From assembly GCA_030762935.1 (NCBI GenBank), contig CM060895.1, positions 28,758,501 through 28,822,500 of the forward strand: DNA of 64,000 nucleotides, in the 5' to 3' direction. Below the pieces are notes generated by a model that searched no databases, was not told the DNA's origin, and saw nothing but the letters and a program-made list of their open reading frames with translations. This DNA is from Hymenopus coronatus. Taxonomy: Eukaryota > Arthropoda > Insecta > Mantodea > Hymenopodidae. Of the stretch, positions 45,082 through 57,201 are shown one piece after another. The translations under genes were made by a program, and so were the position numbers. Positions within the stretch are counted from its first letter, which is position 1, and every line of letters starts with the position of its first letter.

Positions 45082-46810
45082 TTAAAGCAACTGTAGGAGC
45101 TATTGGTCACACGTTTCACATGTCTAACACTTTTGGTAATACCTTCGCTCAAGTGTCTAGTTCAGATAATTATTCACTTGAGTTTCTGCCTGTTAAGGCT
45201 CAGGTGAAATCTGAGGGATTTTCCTTTTGTTCTAGAAATCTTGAAGATCACAATTAGCTTTTCACCATGGCTGAGTTAGACCATTCACTTTCATCTTTTT
45301 TAAACTCTGCAGCAGGTTCAGATGTAATCCACGTGCAAATGTTGCAACATCTCTCTCTCCTGAAGATACATCTTTCCTGCTCAGGGTCTAAATTGTGTTG
45401 GGTTGACACCACTTTTCCAGAAAAGTGGCAGGAGGCCACCATCATACCTATTTTGAAAGCTGGAAAGGACTATCACCTTCCATCCAGCTACCATCATATT
45501 TTCCTCACCAGTCATGTTCATAAGGTGATGGAATGCATGATCAATAGACAATTGGTATGGTGGCTGGATTCTTACAACCTACTGACCAATACAAGTGTGT
45601 TTTTCGACCATGTCGTTCAAGAGCTAACCACCATGTCTCGATTTAAATGCAGATTATGCACAGATTCATGAAAAACTGTTAAACCGCTGCAATATCTTTT
45701 GATCTCTAAAAGGCTTATGATACATGTTGGCGAGCAGGGATGTTGAATTCCCTGTACAATTGGAAAATACTGGATGCTTACTGTTTTTCATTCAGGAGTT
45801 CATTAGTGACAGGTTTCCAAGTAAGGTTCAGCTTAGTTTTTTTTTTTTTTTTTTAATATTTTTGTCCATGAAAACAGAATGTTACAGGGATCAGTACCAA
45901 GCAGCATGCTATTTGCTCTAACATTTAATTCTATCTTGTTCGCACAGGAGTATCATTTTGCTTAGTTATAAATGCACTTCTCAGTATATGCCATTTTGGG
46001 AATGCTGTCTGCAGCAGTGTTTAGTCAATCTTTCAGATTGTAGTTCTTCAAATGGTTTTCATTTCTCAACTGGGAAGTCACTCTGCATTAACTTCTGGTT
46101 CTGCAATAGGTGATTACCACCTTCGCTATAATTTGGTCCAGTTTACTACCTTTCGCAGATGAGATAAGATTCCTTGGTATTTAATAGAAAACTGTGTTGG
46201 TCACCATGCAGCACAGCTGTAAGTGTGGTATAACTATTCTCTGAATATTTTATGGATACTAAGTGGCAAATCCTGGGGAGCAGATCAAACATTCTTGCTG
46301 CACACACTAATCCAATCCAAGTTATTTTACCAATGCATTGTTTATACTTCAACATGACCATCTGTGCTGAGAAGTTTAGACATTCTCCATAATCGAGCTT
46401 TCATGTAGCATTTGGAGCTTTTCCAACTAGACCAGTTTTGGGCCATTATGCCAAATTAGCAGATGCCCCTCTGCAGTATAGGCATGATGTTCTGTTACTA
46501 AATTATGGCTGTGGATTTCAGTGCATGCCTTTGAATTCAATGTTCACTCCATTTTTCCACACAGGGCTGGACAAACATTATAGAAACATCTCTGTCAGTC
46601 AAAGGCCTGAAGGTATTCATTTATGAGAGTATTTTCGGATGCACCATATTGAAATGCCTAGCATGTTTCCTAAGTGTATAGGGTGCACCCACCTTATGTG
46701 CGACATCCCATGTAGATCTAGATGTGTACAATACATCTAACTGGTACTGTACACTTTTTTAGAGTTTTTGTCAAATTACAATTAATAAAAATACTCGTGC
46801 ACATGTGAAG

Positions 46811-47420
46811 AGTTTCTTCAATTAAAATTTTTTAACATAATTCCTGGTTATAGTTATTATTTTATTTTTAATTCAATGGTAGCTTTGATTTGATATTTTG
46901 TAATTTTGGCAGTCTGTTAGTGTATTTTGATAAGGTTTCTAGTGAATGTTCATACACAATGTTGTTTAAATTGCTCCATACAAAGCATACAGTTTCTAGA
47001 ACATATGGACTTCGTAGAGTAAGAATATTATTTTGATGGAAGCACATTTACATCCTACTGAATTTGGCACTAGCCCAATTATTTTCTTTTGCATTATGAA
47101 TAGAGCACTTATTTCACTGTTAGCTCCCCAGATAAATATACCATAAGCTAGTGCATATTGTACATAGGATTAGATTAGATAAGATAGTATTCTGTAGGTT
47201 CGTTTAGGCCAGGAAGCCCCTGAACATAGAACTTGTCAAGGCATATACATGTATACATATGTTTATGTACTATGGAAAAAAAAAAAAAAAACAATCTATT
47301 AAGCTCTAGTGCTAAAAGTATGGGTTACAAAAACAAAAGAATAGACATATAATCACACCATTTACTTTTGAGGACTGTACAACAATGCACTATACTTAAT
47401 GTGCTCTATAAAAGCATATG

Positions 47421-47453
<33 letters not shown>

Positions 47454-47883
47454 CATGCACCTAAAAACAGAGAGTATAAAAAATTAGTGTTAATAAATAT
47501 AATTTTATTATATTAACACTTGTAATATCAGATAATACTTTTTTTAATTATTGACATAATAGTTTCTACTAGTGATTATATAAAACCAAATATGATTATT
47601 GTATTGTGTACTCTTCATAAATGTCAACAAATTACAATACATATTTACAAATATGTTATAGAATTTCCAATGAAAAAATTTACAATTATGTACTGGAGTG
47701 TAAAATATCAAAGCATCAGACTTTACAGATCTTGTGTCATTGCTAGATACTAAAAAATTCATTTGACACATTTGTGCAAGTCAAAGTATACATTAGTTTA
47801 ATTTTAATATAAAACACACATTAATATACACAAAATGCAATACATTATAATACTTATAAATACAGTAATTATTAATGGTATTG
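46811..47883. other. AT-rich DNA with T runs; nothing coding
   Basis: A run of about 30 T is at 47424-47453 and an A run at 47275-47291. The GC-poor stretch 47000-47230 includes GATTAGATTAGATAAGATAG and may be repeat-derived, but there is no second copy in the window. Confidence 0.4.
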
Positions 47884-48200
47884 TCAGACAAATTTGTCAC
47901 TTAAATATTCATCTACAGAGTAAAATAATTTATTGCAAACATACTCCTTAAGAAAGGCCTTTAAAGCCCTGAAATTCCCAACATTTTCTTTGAGATTACT
48001 GGGGAGAGCATTAAATATCTTGATTGTTTCATAATATAAACATTTCTGAAAGCAATGAAGATTGGCATTGGGACAATGAATCAATCCTTTTTGTCTAGTA
48101 TTAATGTTATGAATTTCCATGTTTGTTATAAAACTATGTCGATTAACTGCATAGAATTTTAAAATGGATAATGTATAAACACAAGGTAAGGTGAGTATGC
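47884..48200 (-). pseudogene. CR1-like LINE ORF2 C-terminal fragment
   Basis: On the - strand the frame reads LGILTLPCVYTLSILKF (about 48200-48150), then MEIHNINTRQKGLIH (48120 down) and NANLHCFQKCLYYETIKIFN, LPSNLKENVGNFRALKAFLK and LFYSVDEYL before the stop near 47884. The pattern of tRxk..h.p..nL..fqkg.yY..iKifN.LP is the C-terminal end of many arthropod CR1-type reverse transcriptase ORFs. It is a 5'-truncated insertion; it cannot be the rest of the element at 30.8-32.4 kb because of the strand. Confidence 0.75.
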
Positions 48201-48478
48201 CTAATTTTTTAAATTTATATCAGTTTTAATATTTTTACGTTACAGATGCTCTTTTACAGACAGATAAACATTTAACCTTTCTTCTAAAATTCTAAATCTA
48301 TATTATTGGTGAACTTTCAATGCTGAATTTTTGGATGGAAAATAATATTTCCTCTATATACAATAGGTAGGTGTTAAGAGTAAGTGATATCTGCTTCATG
48401 GAAACTTGATTTATTTAATTGCATTTCTGTGTGTATTCTTCCTAAGAGGGCAAGACAGTCCTGCTTCTATTGAGGTTT

Positions 48479-48484
<6 letters not shown>

Positions 48485-48521
<37 letters not shown>
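48485..48521 (+). repeat. Poly-T tract
   Basis: A run of about 37 T, possibly the poly-A tail of a - strand retroelement, though no matching body was recognised. Confidence 0.85.
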
Positions 48522-48522
<1 letters not shown>

Positions 48523-49590
48523 GCAGGCAGTTGGTGTTTAACATCTGTTCTTAATGCTAATGGCACTCAGGATGAAGGAAACATGAAACTCAAGCAAATG
48601 ATAAATCTGCAGTATCACATCACTTCTGGACATCACAACACATCATACTAGACATCAAACATGAAAAATACAGAGCAAAACTAGCAATTCGGGAAAGGAT
48701 ACAAATTAGAAAAAAATGCACAAATAGTTATGAATTTTTAAATAGCACCAGCAGACAACATCTAAAGATTACCCCCAAGGAAACCAGATGTCAGTACAGA
48801 TGAAATTATGATAGGAACCTCCCCTTCTGAAGCCAGTTAGACAGCCACTGATGTTCAAGATGAACATCTTTGAAATGATCCAGGGAATAAAGTAAGTGAA
48901 ACTATAGTGTCCATATTTGACTCAAATTAGTTACATAATAACAGGGAAATTATTTTAATTTTAGATTATGAATTACTTGATGTACATACATTCCCCAGCA
49001 TGATGGGGTTGGAGACAGATGTCTTTGAAAGGATTTCAAGATTTTACAACCTGACACAAATGAGGCTTTAAGTAGATATATATGAACTCATTGATATTTT
49101 AACATTAAAATAACTGCAGTTAATAGTGGTTCAGTTTTCAATATTTACAGGGAAATTAGTTATAAGTTTTAATATGCTTATATTAAATACAAAAAAAAGA
49201 AAAAAATCAGTCATGAAACATGAAATGATGATTCGGTTTAAGAGTGATCAGCTTCTTAGGTTATTAGTAACCAAGGAAATTAAAATAAGTACCTGAAATG
49301 ACATTAGTTAATTTAATATGCCAACAGGTGTTTAACTGTACATCCTACAGCCTGGAGTGCAAATGTAGTCTTAGTTCTTTATAATCTATGTACTACAACA
49401 TGATATATGTTTGGACCTATACATTTAATATAAAATAGAGTTCTTAAAATCATTAGCTCTGTTTTATGCATTTTTGAGTACTTCAGCTCAAAATACTACC
49501 TAAAAGATGTATCTATGACTTGTTTTTAACAAAATGATAATCTAAAATTACATTATTTTACTCAGTACTTTCCATAACCCAGTGTTCTTA
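48522..49590. other. AT-rich DNA, nothing recognised
   Basis: No gene, element end or known repeat could be supported on either strand. Confidence 0.4.
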
Positions 49591-49592
49591 TA

Positions 49593-51067
49593 CAGGCTGT
49601 TTCAAAAATACGGGGCATAATTTCAGGTATGTATTTCCCACATGTAGACAATCAAATTAGTTCATTATAACATGTGTCCGGAAATGCTTCATTTCCGAAT
49701 TATGGCCTTCACAACATTGAAATTCACTGGAACGTTTTTCTTTCCGCAGGTTGTTGTCATTACAGAAGATGTTCAAAATGTCCACCTCCTGCTTGAATAC
49801 AGACCTCACATCGATGTCCCATTGACCTGCGAACACGATCCCAAACTCCAGGAGTATTGCGTATGTCCTCACAACTTGCCACAATTCGATTCCGAAGGGA
49901 TTCCAAATCCGGCACCGGAGACGAATAAACCAATGATTTTAAATGGCCCCACAAGTAGAAATCGAGAGGGTTCAGATCAGGTGAGCGTGGAGTCCAAGCA
50001 ATTGGGCCACCTCTACCTATCCATCGATCAGGAAACCTTCGATCCAAGTACCGGCGAGCCTTAAGACTGAAGTGTGCAGGAGCGCCATCATGCAAGAAGT
50101 GAATGTGTTGATGATTGATCAGTGGAGTGTCTTCGAAAACGTCAGGTATGGTGTTTTGCAGGAAGTTTGTGTACGCCTGCCCCGTAAGTCTGTTTACAAG
50201 TACATGGGGTCCAACTAATTGATCACCAATGATACCGGCCCACATGTTGATGGAGAACCGCACCTGGTGATGAGATACAACAGTTGCACGTGGGTTTTCA
50301 TGCGACCATACAAGCTGATTGTGGAAATTTGTTATGCCATCTCTCGTGAACTGTGCTTCATCTGTATATAATTCGATGGCAGAAAAGTTCGGATTTACAC
50401 CACACTGCTGCAAGAACCACTGACAGAACCTAACTCGTGTAGGGTAATCTGCTGGTGACAGGGCCTGTACACGTTGCAATTGATAAGGATACAATTGATA
50501 CTCGTTCAGCAGTCTCCAGACAGTCGTATGAGGAACATTGACTTGCAACGCTAACCATCGAGTGCTGATAGAAGGAGTCCTGACCACAGCCTCCAGAATC
50601 TCCTCCTGCGCTTCTGGAGTTGTAGATCTTGGTCGTCCCCTTCCCAAACCAGGATGAATGTTCCATACTCGCACAGATGGGAAGGAGACGTACAAATGTC
50701 TTCTGGTCTGGACATTGTCGCTGTGGGTACCTCTCCTGGTACAAACGACGAGCCAGCGCAGCATTGCCGTCCGCCTTACCGTACATGAAGTGTATCTCTG
50801 CCAGCTCTTGATTTGAATACCTGTCTTAACGCCTACAGGACACTGAATGTAACCTTCCTCAGAATGAACTATCAGAGTGCCCTCCTAATGTCTCCTTTGA
50901 CGGCAAAGACCTGCGGAAAGAAAAACGTTCCAGTGAATTCCAATGTTGTGAAGGCCCTAACTCGGAAATGAAGCATTTACGGACACATGTTATAATGAAC
51001 TATTTTGATTGTCTTCATGTGGGAAATACATACCTGAAATTATGCCCCGTATTTTTGAAACATCCTG
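49593..51067 (-). mobile_element. IS630/Tc1/mariner-group transposon with 158-bp inverted repeats
   Basis: The arms 49593-49750 and 50910-51067 are inverted copies of each other over 158 bases with only about ten differences. They begin CAGGCTGTTTCAAAAATACG and CAGGATGTTTCAAAAATACG. TA flanks both ends (49591-49592 and 51068-51069), the target duplication of this superfamily. The transposase gene fills almost all of the DNA between the arms. The near identity of the arms suggests a fairly recent insertion. Confidence 0.93.
49760..50834 (-). pseudogene. DD41D-type transposase with frameshifted N-terminus
   Basis: The frame open from 50764 to 49760 contains the three catalytic Asp: LYTDEAQFTRDG (about 50360), FLHDGAPAHFS (50090) and RSPDLNPLDFYLWGHLKSLV (about 49960). 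Forty-one residues separate the second and third Asp (the final D of SPDLNPLD), so the spacing is DD41D. GRGRPRSTTPEAQEEILEAV and VPHTTVWRLLNEYQL make up the helix-turn-helix part. The first Met of that frame is not the true start: the conserved N-terminus, YSNQELAEIHFMYGKADGNA and on to QKTFVRL, lies in another frame (about 50830-50685), and two small indels near 50650-50690 separate the parts. The expected ATG also appears lost. Confidence 0.9.
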
Positions 51068-51164
51068 TATAAACAATTTGTATTACTAGTGAATATTAAA
51101 ACGTTATCTAAGAAGCAATGAGTATGAGCATTATTAATCAGCATGTTTATTTGGTTACCATGAT

Positions 51165-51290
51165 AACAGTGGGTGGGCATTTTGACCTACTGACTCCCTC
51201 AACACACAAGGGAGCTAAGGTTGGCTTGGGACCCTGGAAGCGCCAAACCCATTTCTGCCATAGTAGGTCCCTCGGGGGATGGCCTGGCTG
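51165..51290 (-). repeat. Inverted 5' UTR segment of the LINE
   Basis: The reverse complement, including CCCCCGAGGGACCTACTATG and CCAGGGTCCCAAGCCAACCT, aligns with 39375-39490 of copy 2 (CCCCCAAGGGATTACTATAG, CCCAGGGTCCTGAGCCAATC). The 220 bases from here to 51510 match nothing else in the window. Confidence 0.8.
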
Positions 51291-51816
51291 TTATTTTCTT
51301 TAGTTTACTTGGGAACGTTGTATTGTATTGTATTTTTATTTTCATTCTTTTAAAAGAATTTACATTGTTACAGTGTTACAAATATTTCCACTAATTTTAT
51401 ACATGTGTACAGTCGTAGTAGCTAGACGATAACACAATAAACAATTTTCAATTACACATCATTAAGTTATTAAGAGCTAGTAATTCACATTATATTGTAT
51501 ACGCACGTGGAGACCGTGACAGTGGAAAGGGATATCCTGGTTCGTTGAGGGTTGTGTATCTGAGCCTGAGTCTTCTGTCTTTTTAGTGACTAGGGAGGGT
51601 ACACAGCTTAATACACCACTTTGGTTTCTGCTTCACCTAAGCAGGAGGCTAGGGACTAGCCCACCCCTAGTCAACAGTCAGGACTAGGTAATACACAGAA
51701 CTCCAGGTGAGTTGGAAGGCAGACCTGCTGTATACCCTCTGTAATCCTGTCTCCCAAAGAATTGGACTCCGTGGTGACTGGGGATCACCAGGGAACGAAA
51801 ATTAATAATTATTTTC

Positions 51817-53212
51817 ATGGTAAAAACCAAAAAATCCATTAAATATGGTACAGAGTTTGGAAAAGAAGTAATCGAGTGTTGTGGTCCATGCTACTTAATT
51901 GTTCATAGAACAGAGAAAGGAAGAAAGGAAAGAAGAAAGCTCTCTAACTTAAGCCCTTTTGTTATTCAAAAGGGTCTTGATAACATTACTGGTCCTGTAA
52001 AATCTACCTCTGGTAGAAGCACAATCAGCATCCTAGGCTGTGAAAATACTTAAGGCCAAAATGTTAGCCAGCTATCCAATAAAAGGTAACGTACATAAAA
52101 CCTTAAACTCCTCACGTGGTGTGATAAACATCCACGCTTTGGACGGTTTGACCAGTGAGGAAATTCAAGAAAATCTTGCTCCTCAAGGTATCACATCAGT
52201 ACATCGTGTTCAAAGAAAAGTAAATGGGAAATTTGTGCCTACCCTTACCCTGTTTTTTACTTTTGGTCAAATAGATCTCCCATAAAGGATTATGGCAGGA
52301 TATGAATCCATTGAGGTAAGACCACATATACAAACCTGCTCAGATGTTATTAATGTCAGCACTTTGGCCACATCAGTGATTTCTATAACAGCGAGTCTAC
52401 CTGTGTCAACTGTGGTGAAATCTCGTATAATGGAAAATGCACAACAGCTCCAACTTGTGTTAACTGCAACGGTGAACATCTGTCAAGTACTCATAATTGT
52501 TCCCATTTTACAGAGGAAAAGACAATCCAGGAGATTTTGGCTTTAGGGAATGGTGTCCTTGGAAGCCCAGAAACCGTGAATCTGCCAACCCTCTATCCCC
52601 AAGTATGGTACCTATATCTCAGTTGTAGCTAAATTGGTAAAATGTCTGGAAATTGCAACTCAGACCTGCGATATAAACGGGCCCACTATTGCAGAAAAGG
52701 TTCTCACAGTTGGCTTACTTCCTAGGCCTTCGACTTCAACATCTAAATCACTATCCACATCTCCTACATCTGAAACTGCAAAAAGCGCTGCAGTTAAATC
52801 GTCACCAAAGCAATCGACAAGGACCAAGAAGACTGGAAAGGTGTTATAAAGAACCAAAAAAGAAAATTCAGGACCAGCTATGAGAAATCCGATCTTCCTC
52901 AAGCAAAACATAAAGCCTACTCCCAAAACAACAAAGAGAATCAAAAATCCACAGAGGCCCTCTTCTGAGGATTCGTCTGGGAAAAACTCAGGACGGCGAC
53001 ATTCATCTTCGCCGATCTCTATTTCCAATCGGTTCAAGGTACTCGAACCGAAATTTTCAATTGAAAAGGGGTCCTCCCAAGTGGAAAAGATGGAGGAAGG
53101 TGATACTGCCAGAAGGACAGTGACAAAGAGGCAGCACTATCCTCCTGTAAAAGGTGTTAGCCTGACACCCAAAAAGAATAAACTGAACCGGCCTCGGCAG
53201 CATTCAAAATAG
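51817..53212 (+). pseudogene. LINE copy 3 ORF1 with native start
   Basis: MVKTKKSIKYGTEFGKEVIE at 51817 is the best view in this window of the ORF1 N-terminus. FVIQKGLDNITGPVK follows, then after a frame change MLASYPIKGNVHKTLNSSRG (52061). The knuckles near 52340-52500 are damaged. The Ser/Lys tail (SEDSSGKNSGRRHSSSPISI, VSLTPKKNKLNRPRQHSK) is open to the stop at 53212. At least four indels break the frame. Confidence 0.8.
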
Positions 53213-54578
53213 AAATAACCACTATGTACAACTTATCCCATTACTAAGAACATAACTATCCTGCAATAGAACATACGCGGATAAAGAGCACATCGACTTG
53301 AGCGTGAACTGTTGCTTAACCAGAATGATCCTTTGGTAGTATGTTTGCAAGAGACTAAGCTCTGTCTATAAGACAGCTTCAAAATCTAATGGAACACCCC
53401 TGCAAGGTGTGATCTATTACCGGAAGAGGGTGTACCTGCTCACGGATGCAGTATGATGACCATCAGAGATGAAATATTCGCGCAGTCAGTATCATTACAG
53501 TCTGAGATCCAGTCATTGGCAGTAAGGATTAAACTGTCATCTATGAGATTCACCATTTGAAATATATATCTTCCTCCGTGTGACGACCTCGCGCTCACTG
53601 ATTTATGGGACCTAGTTTCTCAACTACCAACTCAAACCGATGTGAATGCCCACCATCCACTTTGGGGCTCACTTCGGGTTTGTGCGAGAGGTAAGTTAAT
53701 TGCCGAAGTAAGTTAATTTTAAGTTAATTGTGTTGAACAATTATAACCTAACTCTCCTTAACACCGGAGAGCCAACATTTCTGTCTGATACTTTCAACAG
53801 TTTTTCACTCCTGGATATAAAAGTTTGAGCACCACAATTAGCATCTTCCTTATAGTGGAATATCAGCTCTGATTTAAATTCTAGTGACCACCTTCCATGT
53901 GTTAGTTTCTTGACACAAGATACATGTTCCACAAATTTATTACCTAGATGGGGCATAGATCAAACCAACTGGAACCTTTATTCCCGGTTGGCTGCTTTTT
54001 ATTACAACAAGCGAGACTCTGTGAATGTTTTAATGGAACACCTCACGAAAAATATTCTTGATGCTGCTGATCAGTCTATTCCACGGTCGACAACCCAACC
54101 CTGTCGTCGATTTCCGGTACTTTGGTGGACGGAAGAATGCCGGAATGCTATTCTTGCTCGCAGGCGTGCTCTCAGGATTTTCCAGCGTCGCCCATCACTG
54201 GATCACCTGATTGAGTATAAAAAAAATGCATGGCAAATCTAGGCAAGCTATTAAGGATAGCAAAAAGACATCAGGGAGCAAGGTTGTAGCTTCGTTCAAT
54301 CGACATACACCTTCCTCTGTCGTATGTGATAAGGTAAGGCGAGTGGACGTAAAAATGATGCATACGCCAATCGCCGGCCTTAAAACAGCTGAAGGAGATG
54401 TTTGACGTGATCAACACTTTTGGCAGTGCTTTCGCTCAAGTGTCTAGCTCAGATAATTATTCGCCCGAGTTTCTTCCTGTTAAGGCTCAGGAGGAATCTC
54501 AAGGTTTCAACTTTCATTATAGAAGGTCCTGATGGAATACACGTCCAAACGTTGCAATATCTCTCTCCTAAAGGTAAG

Positions 54579-54865
54579 TCGCCCTCCGTGGTGTAATGGT
54601 TACCATGCTAACTTCATATACCCAAGGTCGCGGGTTCAAACCCGACGGAGGACGATGGATTTTTTCGGGCGTAAAAATCCTTAGCATGGCTTCCTTCGGA
54701 AGGGAAGTAAAGCTGTGGGTCCCGTGTCGTAGATTTACGGCACGTAAAAGAACCTCAAGCCTGATAAGAGAGGCCTCTGATCTTTCACGCCCAATATAGA
54801 ATGGGACGCTGAGAACCAAAGCAGTTAAAGAGCGTCCATAAATAACACGCCATTTCATTTTCATT
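54579..54865 (+). mobile_element. tRNA-derived SINE with perfect 13-bp target duplication
   Basis: TCCTAAAGGTAAG is repeated exactly at 54566-54578 and 54866-54878. Box A region TGGTGTAATGGTTA and box B GGGTTCAAACCC are intact, and CCCTCCG near the 5' end pairs with CGGAGG at 54645, the former acceptor stem. The body ends CGTCCATAAATAACACGCCA followed by a TTTCATTTTCATT tail. It is the best preserved copy in the window. Confidence 0.94.
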
Positions 54866-55594
54866 TCCTAAAGGTAAGGACAATACGTTCCGTATACAAC
54901 AGGAACATACGTGGACGCCTACCGTTATTCATTTAGGAGTTCATGAGGCACCGTGTTTTCCGAGTAAGGGACTTCTCGGTTTTACGAAATTGTTCAAGAG
55001 AACACCACTGGGATCGGTACTAAGCGCCACGCTGTTTGCTATAGCAATTCTGTCTCGAAATGTATTCCCCCATGAGTATCGTCCTGGTTATTTGTAGAGG
55101 ATTTTGCTATCTATTGTGCTCAGCGCACACCTTTTTTGGAACGCCGGCATCAGCGGTGTTTAGACAACCTTTCAGATTGGAGCTCTAAAAACGGCTTTCG
55201 CTTCTTCACTGAGAAGTCACTCTGCGTGAACTTCTGGCGCCGCAGGAGGCGATTACTACCTTAGCTATGTTTTGGCACAGTTTTACTACCATTCGCGGAT
55301 GAGACGAGATTCCTTAGGTTGATATTCGATAGAAAACTGCGTTGGTTACCACATATAGCACAGTTGAAAGCGCGGTCTAACCGTTCTCTGAATATTTTAC
55401 GGATAATTAAGTGGCAAATCTTGGGGTACGGATCGGGCAGTCTTGCTGCGACTTTATCGCGCACTGATCCGATCCAAGTTGGATTACGGATGCATAGTTT
55501 ATAATTCAGCATACCCATCTGTGCTGAGAAGATTAGACACTGTCCATAATCAGAGTATTCTGTGACTGATAGAGTTTTTTCAACCAGCCCAGTA

Positions 55595-55869
55595 AATGAA
55601 AAGGCGTTTTATTTATGGACGTTCTTTAACTGCTGTGGTTCTTAGCGTCCCATCCTATATTGGATGTGAAAGACCATTTAATTTTGCTCAGAGGCCTCTC
55701 TATCAGACTTGCAGTTCTTTTACGTGCCGTAAATTTACGACACGGGATCCACAGCTTTGCTTCCCTTCCAAAGAAAGCCACACTAAGGATTTTTACTCCC
55801 GGAAATGTTCATCGTCCTCCGCCGGGTTTGAACCTGCGATCTTGGGTATATGAAGTTAACATAACCATT
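55595..55869 (-). mobile_element. tRNA-derived SINE, head truncated
   Basis: The sequence runs in reverse from a TTTATTTATGGACG end at 55600 to AACATAACCATT at 55869, so the first 16 or so bases of the tRNA head, including part of box A, are missing. CCAGTA on both sides (55589 and 55870) is a probable short target duplication. It interrupts ORF2 of LINE copy 3. Confidence 0.85.
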
Positions 55870-57201
55870 CCAGTAGCTAGCCTTTATGCGGAATCGTCCG
55901 AACCCCCTCTGCAGTGTAGGCGTGATATCCTGTTAACAAATTATGGCTGTGGGCTAAAGTGATGCCTTCGTATCCAACGTTCACACCGAGTTGGACGTAC
56001 GTTTTAGAAATACCTATCTCAATTAGTCCACGGCCTCCAGGTGTTCGTTTCCGAGAACTCCTTCAGAAGCACGATATCGTAATGCCTAGAATGTTTCCCA
56101 AAGGGGAGAGGGTGCACCCACCTTGGTTACGCGCAACATCACTCATAAACTTTGGGATGACGGCATACCGAAAGTCTACAATGCCTGTATCTAGTATCCG
56201 TAAATGTTTTTTAGAATTTTTGTCAAATAACAATGCCCAAACTTGTATATACACTGACGGAAGGAACTGCACAGATGGTGTTGGGTGTGCCTTTGTTTAT
56301 GATACCGAACAATATACATTTGGTTTTCTTAGTGGTACATTCCATTTAAAGTGCAGAGCTGAATTCAGTATATCAAGCCATTCTGCATATTGGCCATCAA
56401 AATTTGAGTGACTGCCTTATTATAAGTGATTCCCTTAGTGCACTTTAGAGCCTTAGTGATCTTTACAACTACCTCCTATCGTGCAGTGTATTCAGGATGC
56501 CCTTCATGTTTTATATGTTTCTGGCATTAATGTGGAGTGTGCATGGATTTCTAGTCATATTGGCTTGCTGGGGAATGAACTGGCAGATTTGGTAGCAAAG
56601 ACGGCAACCATAGAGCCCAGTACTATAATTTCTTGTGTAATATTAGAGGACTTTAAGCTTGTTGTGCGCAGAGAAATATTTTCATGCTGGCATGAAGAAT
56701 GGTCTACTCTCTGCAGAAATAAGCTTAGAGTAATAAAGGACCTTCCAACAAACTGGGTAATTTCCTCTCATCAATCTCAATGGGAGGAAGTGATTTTGGC
56801 TCATTTGCATATTGGCAACTGCAATTTTACACATAGTTTCCTTCTTGAGTGTGAAATTTATCCCATGTGTCCGCTATGTGGAGAAGAATTGTCTATGCAT
56901 TATGTGTAGATAGTGTGTTAATCAAGCACATATTCGGGAATCTCTGCAACTACCGGTCAGTCTTCTAGAAGTCCTGGCAAATGATAAGCGAGCAGTAGAA
57001 AAGATTTTTAAATTCTTGCCAAAGATAACCTTTAAATTATGGATTTAGTTGTTTTTTTCCTTGTTTTTGCATCCTTTTTTAAATATTTTTCTGAAATCAC
57101 CTGCTGTGGCTTTTGCCGTCATTACCTTTATACATTGAATTTTATATTTATAACATTTTTTATTGAGCTTTATCTCTGGCTTTTGCCATGATTTGTTTGA
57201 T

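Larger units (their letters stand above)
39370..46810 (+). mobile_element. I-type LINE, copy 2, 5' UTR retained, heavily interrupted
   Basis: The 5' UTR (about 39370-39830) matches copy 3. ORF1 and ORF2 follow but are badly decayed. Three younger insertions split it: a SINE (41389-41685), the DDE-like transposon copy B (42276-44997) and a 60-bp LINE 3' end (45022-45081). The endonuclease region around 41740-41790 has a large deletion. Homology ends near 46810, just before the RNase H, so the 3' third is missing. It is the most diverged of the three copies. Confidence 0.85.
41255..46810 (+). pseudogene. LINE copy 2 ORF2, split by three insertions
   Basis: Endonuclease remains are NLHSSDHFSSLISLL near 41780. 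After the DDE-like transposon, the reverse transcriptase resumes at 45150 with FAQVSSSDNYS, followed by HVQMLQHLSL near 45330, PEKWQEATIIPILKAGKDYH near 45415 and SYHHIFLTSHVHKVMECMIN. The active-site region near 45950 is too damaged to read. LRHDVLLLNYGCGFQCMP-type sequence is at 46480-46530. The RNase H is absent. Confidence 0.78.
53265..57048 (+). pseudogene. LINE copy 3 ORF2
   Basis: The endonuclease start (LQxNIRGxRAHRLERELLLN) lies near 53265; VNAHHPLWGSLRVCARG is at 53645. The reverse transcriptase begins in FAQVSSSDNYSPEF near 54440, is cut by the SINE at 54579-54865, and lacks a stretch with the YRPIS and GFRR motifs. VEDFAIYCAQ near 55095 stands where copy 1 has FVDD. RNase H motifs are IYTDGRNCTDGVGCAFV (56250), RAEF and, unlike copy 1, ISDSLSAL near 56430; SSHIGLLGNELADL is near 56560. 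The C-terminal knuckle CPLCGEELSMH lies near 56875, and TAG at 57046-57048 ends the frame. Confidence 0.82.

Noticed and set aside
50670..50764. N-terminal 30 residues of the 334-residue transposase frame
   Set aside because: The conserved N-terminus of this family is in a different frame from 50834; the upstream part of the long frame is out-of-frame translation.
54579..54655. Possible tRNA gene with boxes A and B
   Set aside because: It is the head of a SINE: the same sequence recurs five times with a shared tRNA-unrelated body and target duplications, and the anticodon arm does not pair well.
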